A stretch of 21,358 bases of DNA, from the NCBI GenBank assembly GCA_018711265.1, contig DVIM01000081.1:1-21358 (forward strand). The letters are read 5' to 3'. The notes beneath the pieces are model-generated. The model was not told where the DNA came from. It saw only the letters and a list, made by a program, of their open reading frames with translations, and made no database searches. The position numbers were made by a program, and so were the translations under genes. Below are positions 8,157 to 14,209 of this stretch, piece by piece. Each line of letters starts with the position of its first letter. Position 1 is the stretch's first letter. Source of the stretch: Spyradocola merdavium. Its GTDB lineage: Bacteria > Bacillota > Clostridia > Christensenellales > UBA1750.

Positions 8157-8810
8157 TCATGGACATTGGCTGTCCTTGAGGTATCGATAGACCGTCTGCT
8201 CGGACACACCGAGCACCGAGGCGGCGCGGCTGACCGCGCCCTTGAGCAGGAACCCGCCCTTCTGGGACAGCAGGGCGACGAAGCGCCGCTTCTCCGCAAC
8301 GCCCAGGCTCTCCGGCGGCGCGGAGAACTGCGCGCGCGTTTCCCGGATCAGGTTTTCCAGCAGGTCGCCGACGCTTTCGGCATAGGTTTCGTGCGCCTTC
8401 TGCCTTTCGTCCAGGAAAAACATCCGGTCCTGCAGCAGGAACTTGTCCATCGCCTCGCGCGCCGCGCGCAGGTCCGTGATGTCCACGTTCACGCACAGCA
8501 TGCCGACGGTGTTCCCCGCCTCGTCCTTGATGAACAGCGTGGAGGAGCGGAAGGTCCTCCTCTCGTCCCGCGGCTGGCCGGCGTAGTTCGTCACATAGTC
8601 CTGCTCCCGGTCGCACCGGTTCTGCAGAACCCGCAGGGCAAAGTCCGTGATGCTGCTGCCGATCTGCCGGTCCGTCAGCCGGTTGTCGCTGATGGCCACG
8701 ACGGAATGCTCCAGGTCGCTCAGGTCGTGCAGCACCACTTCGCAGTTCGGCCCGACGACCTCGGCGATGAAATTCACTAGGGGCACATACCCCTGCAGCC
8801 TTGGGTTCAT
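8157..8810 (-). CDS. YheO/DauR-like transcriptional regulator (PAS-like + HTH)
   Basis: 217 residues. An N-terminal YheO-type PAS-like domain (about 5-115) contains GPNCEVVLHDLSDLEHSVVAI and ends in GMLCVNVDITDLRAA. A linker follows, then a C-terminal DNA-binding region (about 165-215) with KGGFLLKGAVSRAASVLGVSEQTVYRYL, the helix-turn-helix wording of the DauR group. DauR itself regulates D-arginine catabolism; the ligand here is unknown. It is the first gene of the long peptide operon and probably controls it. GAGGAAGGA precedes ATG 8810. Two AT-rich palindromes lie 30-62 bp upstream of the start and are the natural candidate for autoregulation. Confidence 0.92.
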   Translation of the reverse strand: MNPRLQGYVPLVNFIAEVVGPNCEVVLHDLSDLEHSVVAISDNRLTDRQIGSSITDFALRVLQNRCDREQDYVTNYAGQPRDERRTFRSSTLFIKDEAGNTVGMLCVNVDITDLRAAREAMDKFLLQDRMFFLDERQKAHETYAESVGDLLENLIRETRAQFSAPPESLGVAEKRRFVALLSQKGGFLLKGAVSRAASVLGVSEQTVYRYLKDSQCP

Positions 8811-8839
8811 GGGCGACGTCCTTCCTCAAAAATGTCAGT

Positions 8840-8872
8840 TAATAAATTATTATCATCGGTAATAATTTATTA
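8840..8872. promoter_or_regulatory. Pair of 13-bp palindromes, probable operator of the peptide operon
   Basis: Two copies of TAATAAWTTATTA (8840-8852 with A centre, 8860-8872 with T centre). Each is a perfect palindrome around its middle base. Centres are exactly 20 bp apart, about two helical turns. The two copies are also perfect inverted repeats of each other. They lie between the predicted -10 box and the regulator start, a usual place for a repressor operator. Confidence 0.6.
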
Positions 8873-8878
8873 TTGGTT

Positions 8879-8907
8879 AGTTTATAACTTTATCAAGGCA
8901 AAGTCAA
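8879..8907 (-). promoter_or_regulatory. Predicted sigma-A promoter of the regulator/peptide operon
   Basis: On the minus strand, TTGACT (8902-8907) is followed after 17 bp by TAAACT (8879-8884). An overlapping TATAAA at 8881-8886 would give a 15-bp spacer. The predicted start of transcription falls at about 8872, on the upstream palindrome. Confidence 0.5.
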
Positions 8908-8991
8908 GTGCAAAAAACGGAATTTATGCGATTTTCGAGTTTTTTGTCGCTTTGAGGGATGGATTTTGCAATTTTCCCGTGTCGCAGCCTG

Positions 8992-9020
8992 CAAAAAAAC
9001 CCGCTCCGTGAAGAGCGGGT
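8992..9020 (-). terminator. Rho-independent terminator of the MFS transporter gene
   Basis: Perfect 8-bp stem (8999-9006 with 9013-9020, ACCCGCTC/GAGCGGGT) and a 6-nt loop. On the minus strand it is followed by a run of T (8993-8999). It lies 18 bp after the MFS stop codon. Confidence 0.9.
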
Positions 9021-9038
9021 GAAAATTATGGTTTACAA

Positions 9039-10319
9039 TTAAGCCATTTTCTCCAAATCTGGTTTACGGTCCATCTCTTCCGGGCGCAGCGGCCGGATGG
9101 TGAAGAGCAGGCCCAGCACCGCGAGGGTCAGCACGATGCTCGTCACAAGCGCCGGGCTGTAGGACCCGGTTCCATCGTAGACCGAATTGGTGAAGATGGG
9201 GCATACAGAGCTTGCGAGGGAGTTGGCGGCCGTGATGATGCCATAGATGGTGGCATAGGCCCGGGTGCCGAAGGCCGACTGCGTGAGGATGGGGTAGGCC
9301 ACGGTGCCCACGGCGCAGCCCAGCGCGGCGCCCGCCACGATGAACAGGTGCATGGGCTGGAAGGCGCCAAAGTAGAGCCCCAGGAGGCCGACGAGGATGG
9401 CGGAGACGGAGATGAACGTGCTCTTGCGCATGCCCAGGCGGTCGTACATGCCGCCCAGCAGGATCTTGCACACGGCCAGCAGGCCCATGTAGCAGGACAT
9501 GACGCCGGAGGCATAGGTCGCAGCGTAGCCGATGTCGCTCAGGTGGGGCACGATGGTGTTGGAGAGCATGGTGGAGGTCAGGCCCACGATCAGGGCCGTG
9601 AAGATCAGCGCCCAGAAGCGGAAGGAGCGCATGGCCTGCGCGAGCGTCAGGCCGTAGACCGGCGCGCTGCCGCCCTCGCTGGCGACGGGGCCGCTGCCCA
9701 GGGGCTGCAGGCCGACCTCCTGGGGCGAGACGCGCAGCACGAGGAAGAGGATGGGGATCATGACCAGCGCCTGGATGCCGGCGAGGATGCGGAACACCGC
9801 GTGCCAGCCGAAGGCCTCGATCCAGCCGCCGGCCAGGGCGTTGAAGAGCATGCCGCCCAGGCCGCTGCCCATGAAGCAGATGCCGATGGCCAGGCCGCGC
9901 CGGTCCTCGAACCAGTTGGAGATGATGAGCGTAAAGGGCAAAAAGGTCAGGAAGGACGTGGCGACCCCCACGACCACCGAGACCGCGTAAAACATCCAGA
10001 GCTGCGTGCAGAGGGAGTAGCAGAAATAGGCGGCCGGCAGCACGATACAGGCGATGCGCATCAGCCCCAGGACCTTGAACCGCTCAAAGATCTTGCCGGA
10101 AAACAGGGCGATGCCCATGTAGATGACGTTGGTCAGCGTCTGGCAGACGCTGAAGCCCTGGCGGGTGAAGCCCAGCGCCTCGGTGACGGGCTTGATGTAG
10201 AGGCTGAAGCAGTTCTGGACCACGCCGTGCGTCACGCTCATGACCAGGATGCCGCAGGCCACCACCACCCAGCCGAAAAAGATTCTCCTCTTCTGCAAGA
10301 ACCAGATGAGCTTCTGCAT
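9039..10319 (-). CDS. MFS transporter (12 membrane segments)
   Basis: 426-residue integral membrane carrier. The N-terminus has a short basic stretch (QKRR), then FFGWVVVACGILVMSVTHGVVQ. A basic loop between the second and third spans (GKIFERFK) is the usual MFS motif-A site. A central cytoplasmic loop rich in proline and glycine (about 190-215) splits two six-helix halves, and the C-terminus is polar (RPLRPEEMDRKPDLEKMA). The FGW start and MCT/OFA-like architecture suggest an organic-anion or monocarboxylate carrier, but the substrate is not readable. A TTG at 10337 opens the frame further upstream, but GGGAGG at 10330-10335 sits 10 nt from ATG 10319. It has its own promoter and terminator and lies 93 bp after the sulfatase gene. 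Confidence 0.9.
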   Translation of the reverse strand: MQKLIWFLQKRRIFFGWVVVACGILVMSVTHGVVQNCFSLYIKPVTEALGFTRQGFSVCQTLTNVIYMGIALFSGKIFERFKVLGLMRIACIVLPAAYFCYSLCTQLWMFYAVSVVVGVATSFLTFLPFTLIISNWFEDRRGLAIGICFMGSGLGGMLFNALAGGWIEAFGWHAVFRILAGIQALVMIPILFLVLRVSPQEVGLQPLGSGPVASEGGSAPVYGLTLAQAMRSFRFWALIFTALIVGLTSTMLSNTIVPHLSDIGYAATYASGVMSCYMGLLAVCKILLGGMYDRLGMRKSTFISVSAILVGLLGLYFGAFQPMHLFIVAGAALGCAVGTVAYPILTQSAFGTRAYATIYGIITAANSLASSVCPIFTNSVYDGTGSYSPALVTSIVLTLAVLGLLFTIRPLRPEEMDRKPDLEKMA

Positions 10320-10329
10320 CGTCTCTCTT

Positions 10330-10335
10330 CCTCCC
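10330..10335 (-). promoter_or_regulatory. Shine-Dalgarno site deciding the MFS start
   Basis: GGGAGG on the minus strand, 10 nt before ATG 10319. It overlaps the alternative TTG codon at 10335-10337, which it therefore could not serve. Confidence 0.75.
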
Positions 10336-10356
10336 AAAATTCGCGCATACGTGCTC

Positions 10357-10386
10357 AGTATACACCCGGCTCCGCCCTCTTGTAAA
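10357..10386 (-). promoter_or_regulatory. Predicted sigma-A promoter of the MFS gene
   Basis: Minus strand TTTACA (10381-10386), 18-bp spacer, TATACT (10357-10362), the latter directly preceded by TG. It sits in the 93-bp gap between sulfatase and MFS genes, so the transporter need not depend on sulfatase transcription. Confidence 0.65.
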
Positions 10387-10412
10387 GGCCCGGCGGGGAG
10401 GAGGCGCGCGCC

Positions 10413-11714
10413 TCACTCAAAGACGGTCTCGTTCGGCTCCAGGTCGCTGCGCAGGTTGCTGCGCGCGCCCTTTGGCGCGGGCACGCGGCCATGGGGCGCA
10501 GCGCACAGGGGATCGTCCGTGGCCGCCATGGCCACGCGCAGGCGCTCGGCCATCCGGCGCCGGATGGGCTCCGCCTCGGCCCTGCCCGCGAGATTGTTCC
10601 GCTCGGCCGGGTCGAGAATCCGGTCGTAGAGCTCCTCCGCGGGGAGGTTCCTTTCGCCAAAGCCCGCGGCGACCACCAGGTCCTTGGAGGGGCTGGCGTC
10701 GATATTGGGCAGCACCGGCCGGCAGAATTCCTCGTCAAAGCGGCGGATGTAGGTATAGCGCTGGGTCCGGAGCGCGCGCAGGGGCTCGTACGCCGCGTGG
10801 TAGGTGACCTCGGTGACGAGCTCGCCGCGGACCTCCTCCTTTTCGCCCAGCAGGAGGGGGAGGAGGGACGTTCCCTGCAGCCAGTCCGGCTTTTCCAGGT
10901 GCAGCAGGTCGCACAGCGTGGGGAAGACGTCCAATTGGGAGACGAGGGCGTCCAGCGCGCGCGGCGTGCACCAGTTCCCCGCGGGCTTGATGCAGAGCGT
11001 CACGCCCGTGCCCGTGTCGTACAGGTTGCACTTCATGTGCGGGAAGGCGATGCCGTGGTCGGTCGTCAGCAGCAGGATGGTGTCCTCCCACAGGCCTGAA
11101 TCCCGCAGCGCGTCCAGAACCAGCCCCATGCAGCGGTCCACCTCGCGCACGCTGGTCATGTAATCGGCCATGTCCGCGCGGGTCTCGGCCGTGTCCGGGA
11201 GGCAGGGCGGCACCTGCACAAAGTCCGGGTTGATGTCGCTGTGCTTCGCGTAGGCCCGGTGCGACTCGGAAAATCCCACCGAGAGGAAGAAGGGCGCGCT
11301 GTCCGCCGTGCGGGCGGAGAGGAAGCGCACCGCTTCCTGCGCGCGCTCCGCGTCGCTGTGCGCGCCCTGCGCGAGGACCTGGCCATAGCCGAGCGCCGTC
11401 ACGTCCGCCGCCTCGTGCTGGATGCCGCAGAGCGCCGTCTCCATCCCGTTGCGGCCGAGGAACTGCGCCAGGTGCTGTTCGGGCCGCCGCAGCGCAAAGC
11501 CCCGGTGCGCCAGGCCCATCATGCCGTTGTTGTGGGGGAGCTGCCCGGTGAGCATGGCCGCGCGGCTGGGCGAACAGGTCGGGCAGGCGCAGTGCGCGTT
11601 GCGGAACACCGCGCACGCCTGCGCGGCGCGGAGCATGTTCGGGGTCGGAATGGCGTAGCCGTAGATGGCGTTAAACCGCCCCATGTCGTGGGTGTGCAGG
11701 TAGAGCAGGTTCAT
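10413..11714 (-). CDS. Sulfatase, cysteine-type (formylglycine-dependent), sulfamidase-like
   Basis: 433-residue type I sulfatase. The N-terminus MNLLYLHTHDMGR carries the metal-binding D10 region. The maturation signature C47-S-P-S-R51 followed by AAMLTGQLPHNNGM is intact, so C47 would be converted to formylglycine. TTDHG (about 217-221) and a downstream K supply the second half of the active site. The C-terminal part has LPAEELYDRILDPAERNNLA, typical of the family's C-terminal subdomain. No signal peptide is visible, so the enzyme is probably cytosolic. It would cleave sulfate from an imported sulfated sugar or sulfamate. The wording around the signature resembles N-sulfoglucosamine sulfohydrolases, but the substrate is an inference. 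GAAGGAGG precedes ATG 11714. No sulfatase-maturase gene is in the window. Confidence 0.92.
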   Translation of the reverse strand: MNLLYLHTHDMGRFNAIYGYAIPTPNMLRAAQACAVFRNAHCACPTCSPSRAAMLTGQLPHNNGMMGLAHRGFALRRPEQHLAQFLGRNGMETALCGIQHEAADVTALGYGQVLAQGAHSDAERAQEAVRFLSARTADSAPFFLSVGFSESHRAYAKHSDINPDFVQVPPCLPDTAETRADMADYMTSVREVDRCMGLVLDALRDSGLWEDTILLLTTDHGIAFPHMKCNLYDTGTGVTLCIKPAGNWCTPRALDALVSQLDVFPTLCDLLHLEKPDWLQGTSLLPLLLGEKEEVRGELVTEVTYHAAYEPLRALRTQRYTYIRRFDEEFCRPVLPNIDASPSKDLVVAAGFGERNLPAEELYDRILDPAERNNLAGRAEAEPIRRRMAERLRVAMAATDDPLCAAPHGRVPAPKGARSNLRSDLEPNETVFE

Positions 11715-11744
11715 TCTCTCGTCCTCCTTCTAAGATTTTATATC

Positions 11745-11786
11745 TAATATTCGGTAATATTGTAGTTTTTTACCGTGCGTTCACAA
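11745..11786 (-). promoter_or_regulatory. Predicted promoter of the sulfatase gene
   Basis: Minus strand TTGTGA (11781-11786), 16-bp spacer, TACAAT (11759-11764). Overlapping its downstream side is a 10-bp-period direct repeat, TAATATTCGG (11745-11754) then TAATATTGTA (11755-11764). This could be a regulator site, though AT-richness weakens the case. Confidence 0.5.
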
Positions 11787-11849
11787 GATATATAGGATTT
11801 CTTTACGATTTGTACGCAACTTCCGAGACGCGCGTTTCGTCTCTTATGT

Positions 11850-11873
11850 GATTGTTCTGAAAGCAGAACGATC
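11850..11873 (+). other. Leader hairpin upstream of the lipoprotein gene
   Basis: 10-bp RNA stem (11850-11859 with 11864-11873, one G-U pair) closed by a four-base loop. It lies 8 nt upstream of the AGGAGG ribosome site. No convincing promoter was seen for this gene in the 182-bp divergent gap. A further 6-bp inverted repeat (GAGACG...CGTCTC) lies at about 11825-11843. Confidence 0.4.
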
Positions 11874-11896
11874 TATGCATCAGGAGGTGTATCCAG

Positions 11897-12208
11897 ATGA
11901 AAAAGGTCCTTTCCATTCTCCTTTGCGCGGCCATGCTGACGGTCTTCGCCGGCTGCACCGCGGAGGAACCGGAGGCCACCGAGGCGCCCTCTGCCACGAC
12001 TGAGGCCACGGCCCAGCCCGAGGAGAGCGCGGCTCCCACCGAGTCCGAGACTCCCACTGAGTCCGAGACCACGACTGAGTCCGAGACTCCCACCGAGCCC
12101 GAGACCCCTGCGGAGTCCGAGACTCCGGCTGAGTCCGAGACCCCGGCCGAGTCTGAGACCCCGGCTGAGTCCGAGACCCCTGCCGAGTCCCCGGAAGCTG
12201 CGGCGTAA
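11897..12208 (+). CDS. Small repeat lipoprotein with acidic hexapeptide stalk
   Basis: 103 residues. The signal peptide is KKVLSILLCAAMLTVF followed by a lipobox ending A-G-C20, so the mature protein is probably lipid-anchored on the outer face of the membrane. Everything after C20 is low-complexity and rich in Thr, Glu, Pro, Ala and Ser. Residues 48-98 are about 8.5 tandem hexapeptides of the form [T/A]-E-S-E-T-P, encoded by 18-bp DNA repeats (12038-12190). No globular domain is visible, and no family is recognised. AGGAGG at 11882-11887 lies 9 nt from the ATG and a strong terminator follows, so this is a real gene. It is divergent from the sulfatase and convergent with the ROK kinase. A surface spacer or decoy role is only a guess. 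Confidence 0.85.
   Translation: MKKVLSILLCAAMLTVFAGCTAEEPEATEAPSATTEATAQPEESAAPTESETPTESETTTESETPTEPETPAESETPAESETPAESETPAESETPAESPEAAA
12038..12190 (+). repeat. 18-bp tandem repeat inside the lipoprotein gene
   Basis: About 8.5 copies of an 18-bp unit encoding [T/A]ESETP hexapeptides. Copies differ mostly at third positions (CCC/CCG/CCT, GCT/GCC/GCG), while the AESETP peptide is kept. This indicates expansion followed by selection on the protein. Copy number is likely to vary between strains. Confidence 0.85.
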
Positions 12209-12241
12209 TCCGGAGCGCGTAAGATCTCTTTCTTTCCGGAG

Positions 12242-12275
12242 AATGGCGTGCGGAACGTACCGCACGCCATTTTTT
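12242..12275 (+). terminator. Rho-independent terminator of the lipoprotein gene
   Basis: Perfect 12-bp stem (12242-12253 with 12260-12271), 6-nt loop AACGTA, then T run to 12275. It overlaps the stop codon of the convergent ROK gene (12274-12276). On the minus strand no T run follows, so it is strong in the plus direction only. Confidence 0.92.
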
Positions 12276-13221
12276 ATGCCTTTCCCGCCGCCTCCACGGC
12301 GAGGGACAGGGCTGCATAGTCGCCGAGCTGGTCGCCGAGCTGCGCGGGCACGATGCGGCAGGCCGCAAGCGACTGCGGCAGGGCCTCGCGCTCGAGCACG
12401 CGGCGCATCTCCTGCGCAAAGAGGTCCTCGCTTCGGGCATAGACGGAGCCGATGGCGATGCAGTCCGGGTTGAGCAGGTCCACGACCAGCGCAAGCCCCC
12501 GGCCAAGCGTGCGCGCGCTCTCCCGGAAGACCGCCTGCGCGGCCGCGTCCCCGGCGCGCGCCGCCTCGGCGAGGGATTTTGCCGTGACCTCGCCCTCCAT
12601 CCACGCGGCGGGCTCCCCGCGCTGGGCGCAGGCCGCGCCGCAGAGCCGGCCGAGCTGCGCGAGGCCTCCGCCGGAGCAGAACCCCTCAAAGGACCCGATC
12701 TTGCCGTATCCGGCGGGGCCGCAGTCCGCCATGCGCCAGTGGCCGAGCTCCCCGGCGTTGCCGTTTGCGCCGCGCAGGATGCGGCCCTCCCAGACAATGC
12801 CCGCGCCAAGGCCCGTGCCGAACGTCAGGAAGAGCAGAAGACGGCTGCCGCGGCCCGCGCCAAAGCGCCACTCGGCCAGCGCGCAGGCGTTGGCGTCGTT
12901 TTCGAGGAGCGCCGGGGCGTGCAGGCGCGCGCGGGCATAGTCCGTGAGCGACAGCCCGCTCCACCCGGGCAGGTTCGGCGGGTTGCAGAGCATTCCCCGC
13001 TCCGCGTCCATGGGCCCGCCGGAGCTGATGCCCACGCCCAGGATCTGCCGCCCCTGGGCCAGGCCCTCGGCCAGCGCGCAGAGGCGGTCCATGGCCTCCT
13101 CCTGGCTGCGGGGCGTCGCAAACGCCTCGCGCGCGAGGATGCGCAGGTTCTCCCCCTCCAGCGCGCCCGCAACGGCGGCGCACTTGGTGCCGCCGATGTC
13201 CAATCCCATGTAGACTCCCAT
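12274..13221 (-). CDS. ROK-family sugar kinase (glucokinase-like), zinc motif lost
   Basis: 315 residues. The ATP phosphate-binding DIGGTK motif is at 8-13, the catalytic base is D109 in LENDANACALAEWRFGAGRG, and the second nucleotide loop FGTGLGAGIV is at 134-143. NGNAGELGHW with H161 matches the ROK signature. The family's C-x-C-G-x-x-G-C-x-E zinc motif is here A-G-Y-G-K-I-G-S-F-E (170-179): all three cysteines are replaced, although H161 and E179 remain. The enzyme probably phosphorylates glucose, ManNAc, GlcNAc or a similar sugar in the cytosol; no DNA-binding domain is present, so it is a kinase rather than an NagC/Mlc repressor. GGAGGGGG precedes ATG 13221; a second ATG at 13209 is possible. 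Confidence 0.9.
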   Translation of the reverse strand: MGVYMGLDIGGTKCAAVAGALEGENLRILAREAFATPRSQEEAMDRLCALAEGLAQGRQILGVGISSGGPMDAERGMLCNPPNLPGWSGLSLTDYARARLHAPALLENDANACALAEWRFGAGRGSRLLLFLTFGTGLGAGIVWEGRILRGANGNAGELGHWRMADCGPAGYGKIGSFEGFCSGGGLAQLGRLCGAACAQRGEPAAWMEGEVTAKSLAEAARAGDAAAQAVFRESARTLGRGLALVVDLLNPDCIAIGSVYARSEDLFAQEMRRVLEREALPQSLAACRIVPAQLGDQLGDYAALSLAVEAAGKA

Positions 13222-13256
13222 TCGTTCCCCCTCCGTTTTTTTGCGGCTTCTCTTTT

Positions 13257-13285
13257 AGGATACACCGCCAGGCGCGCTTTTGCAA
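13257..13285 (-). promoter_or_regulatory. Predicted promoter of the ROK kinase gene
   Basis: Minus strand TTGCAA (13280-13285), 17-bp spacer, TATCCT (13257-13262). It lies in the short gap after the HTH regulator gene, so the kinase can be transcribed on its own. Confidence 0.55.
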
Positions 13286-13300
13286 TCTCGCCCGCCGGCT

Positions 13301-14062
13301 TTAGAGCAGCGCCTCGAAGAGGTCCGCGAGCAGCGGCAGCGTTCCGGGGAAGCGCTGCAGGATGGCCTCGCGCACGGCGCCCTCCGGGTAGGCGCGATGG
13401 ACGTCGAAGGGAACCTCGCCGATGGCCGCGTCCCCGATGGCGATGGGGCCCACGGCCGCGCCGCCGGCAGCGACGTTTGCGGCAACGGCTGCGCCGCCCA
13501 TCGCATAGATTCCCACCGCGAGCCCCCCGAGCGCCAGGTATCCGACCGCCAGGCCGCCCAGCGCGAGGAACCCCACCGCCAGGCCGCCGAGGGAGAAGAG
13601 CAGCCCTGCCGAGACGCCGCCCACCGCGATGAGCCCTGCGGAGACTCCCCCGATGGCCACGGCGCCGCGCGCCACGTTCCCGATGGCCAGGATGCCCGTG
13701 GCCACGCTGCGCCCGCAGCCGAGGTGGATGTGCACCAGCGGCAGGCCAAAGAGCGTGCGGCGGCTGCGGTATTCAAACGTCAGCGTGCGCACACCGCTGT
13801 GCGGCAGAGACTCCCACCGCCAGGGGCCGGCCGGCTCCTCCGGCGCGGCCTCCTCCTTTGCCGGGCGCGGTCCCTCGACCAATTCGTCCAGGGAGAGGTC
13901 GAACAGCTCCGCCAGGCGGCGCAGCCGCGTCAGGTCCGGCTCCGTGTATCCGTTTTCCCACTGGGAGACGGTCTGCCGGGAGACGCCCACCAGTTCTGCG
14001 AGCTTCTCCTGGGAGAGGCTGCGCGCCCGGCGCTCTCGGATCAAATTCTCAGAAAATGCCAT
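13301..14062 (-). CDS. XRE-type HTH regulator fused to glycine-rich decapeptide-repeat domain
   Basis: 253 residues. Residues 5-65 are a classical XRE/HTH_3 domain (SQEKLAELVGVSRQTVSQWENGYTEPDL). Then come an acidic linker and a short FEYRSRRTLFGLPLVHIHLG segment. Residues 127-216 are about nine ten-residue repeats of the form [ILVM]-G-G-[LVA]-[AS]-x-G-x-x-A. They are hydrophobic and glycine-paced, which could form a beta-solenoid or a glycine-zipper membrane domain. The tail (217-253) is soluble and acidic. Similar HTH-plus-G-repeat proteins occur in Bacillota, but I know of no assigned function. A membrane-tethered or stress-sensing regulator is an inference. GCGAGGGA precedes ATG 14062. 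Confidence 0.85.
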   Translation of the reverse strand: MAFSENLIRERRARSLSQEKLAELVGVSRQTVSQWENGYTEPDLTRLRRLAELFDLSLDELVEGPRPAKEEAAPEEPAGPWRWESLPHSGVRTLTFEYRSRRTLFGLPLVHIHLGCGRSVATGILAIGNVARGAVAIGGVSAGLIAVGGVSAGLLFSLGGLAVGFLALGGLAVGYLALGGLAVGIYAMGGAAVAANVAAGGAAVGPIAIGDAAIGEVPFDVHRAYPEGAVREAILQRFPGTLPLLADLFEALL

Positions 14063-14097
14063 GGTTGTTCCCTCGCTTCAGCGTTTTTTCTGCAAGG

Positions 14098-14127
14098 AGT
14101 ATACGGCAAAGCGCGCCCTTTCGTCTA
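14098..14127 (-). promoter_or_regulatory. Predicted promoter of the HTH-repeat regulator
   Basis: Minus strand TAGACG (about 14122-14127), 18-bp spacer, TATACT (14098-14103). The -35 matches consensus at four of six positions. Confidence 0.5.
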
Positions 14128-14168
14128 GCAAATCTCCCCTACATCTTGTCCGGAAAACCCGACAAAAG

Positions 14169-14209
14169 AAAAAAATATGGCAGATTCTCGGAATCTGCCA
14201 CATTTTTTT
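14169..14209 (-). terminator. Rho-independent terminator of the cimA/dehydrogenase operon
   Basis: Perfect 10-bp stem (14178-14187 with 14191-14200) with a 3-nt loop, flanked by A/T runs on both sides. On the minus strand it is followed by TATTTTTTTC. It begins 8 bp after the dehydrogenase stop. It could act in both directions. Confidence 0.9.

Noticed and set aside
11765..11849. Promoter for the lipoprotein gene (for example TTTACC...TATAGG at about 11770-11797)
   Set aside because: Matches are poor and positions ambiguous, so no promoter is called.
11803..12270. Minus-strand frame with serine/glycine/valine repeats opposite the lipoprotein
   Set aside because: The repeats are only the complement of the 18-bp repeat. 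The plus strand has signal peptide, lipobox, ribosome site and terminator.
12242..12271. Possible REP-like or attachment-site palindrome
   Set aside because: Single copy, directly after a stop codon and followed by a T run; an ordinary terminator explains it.
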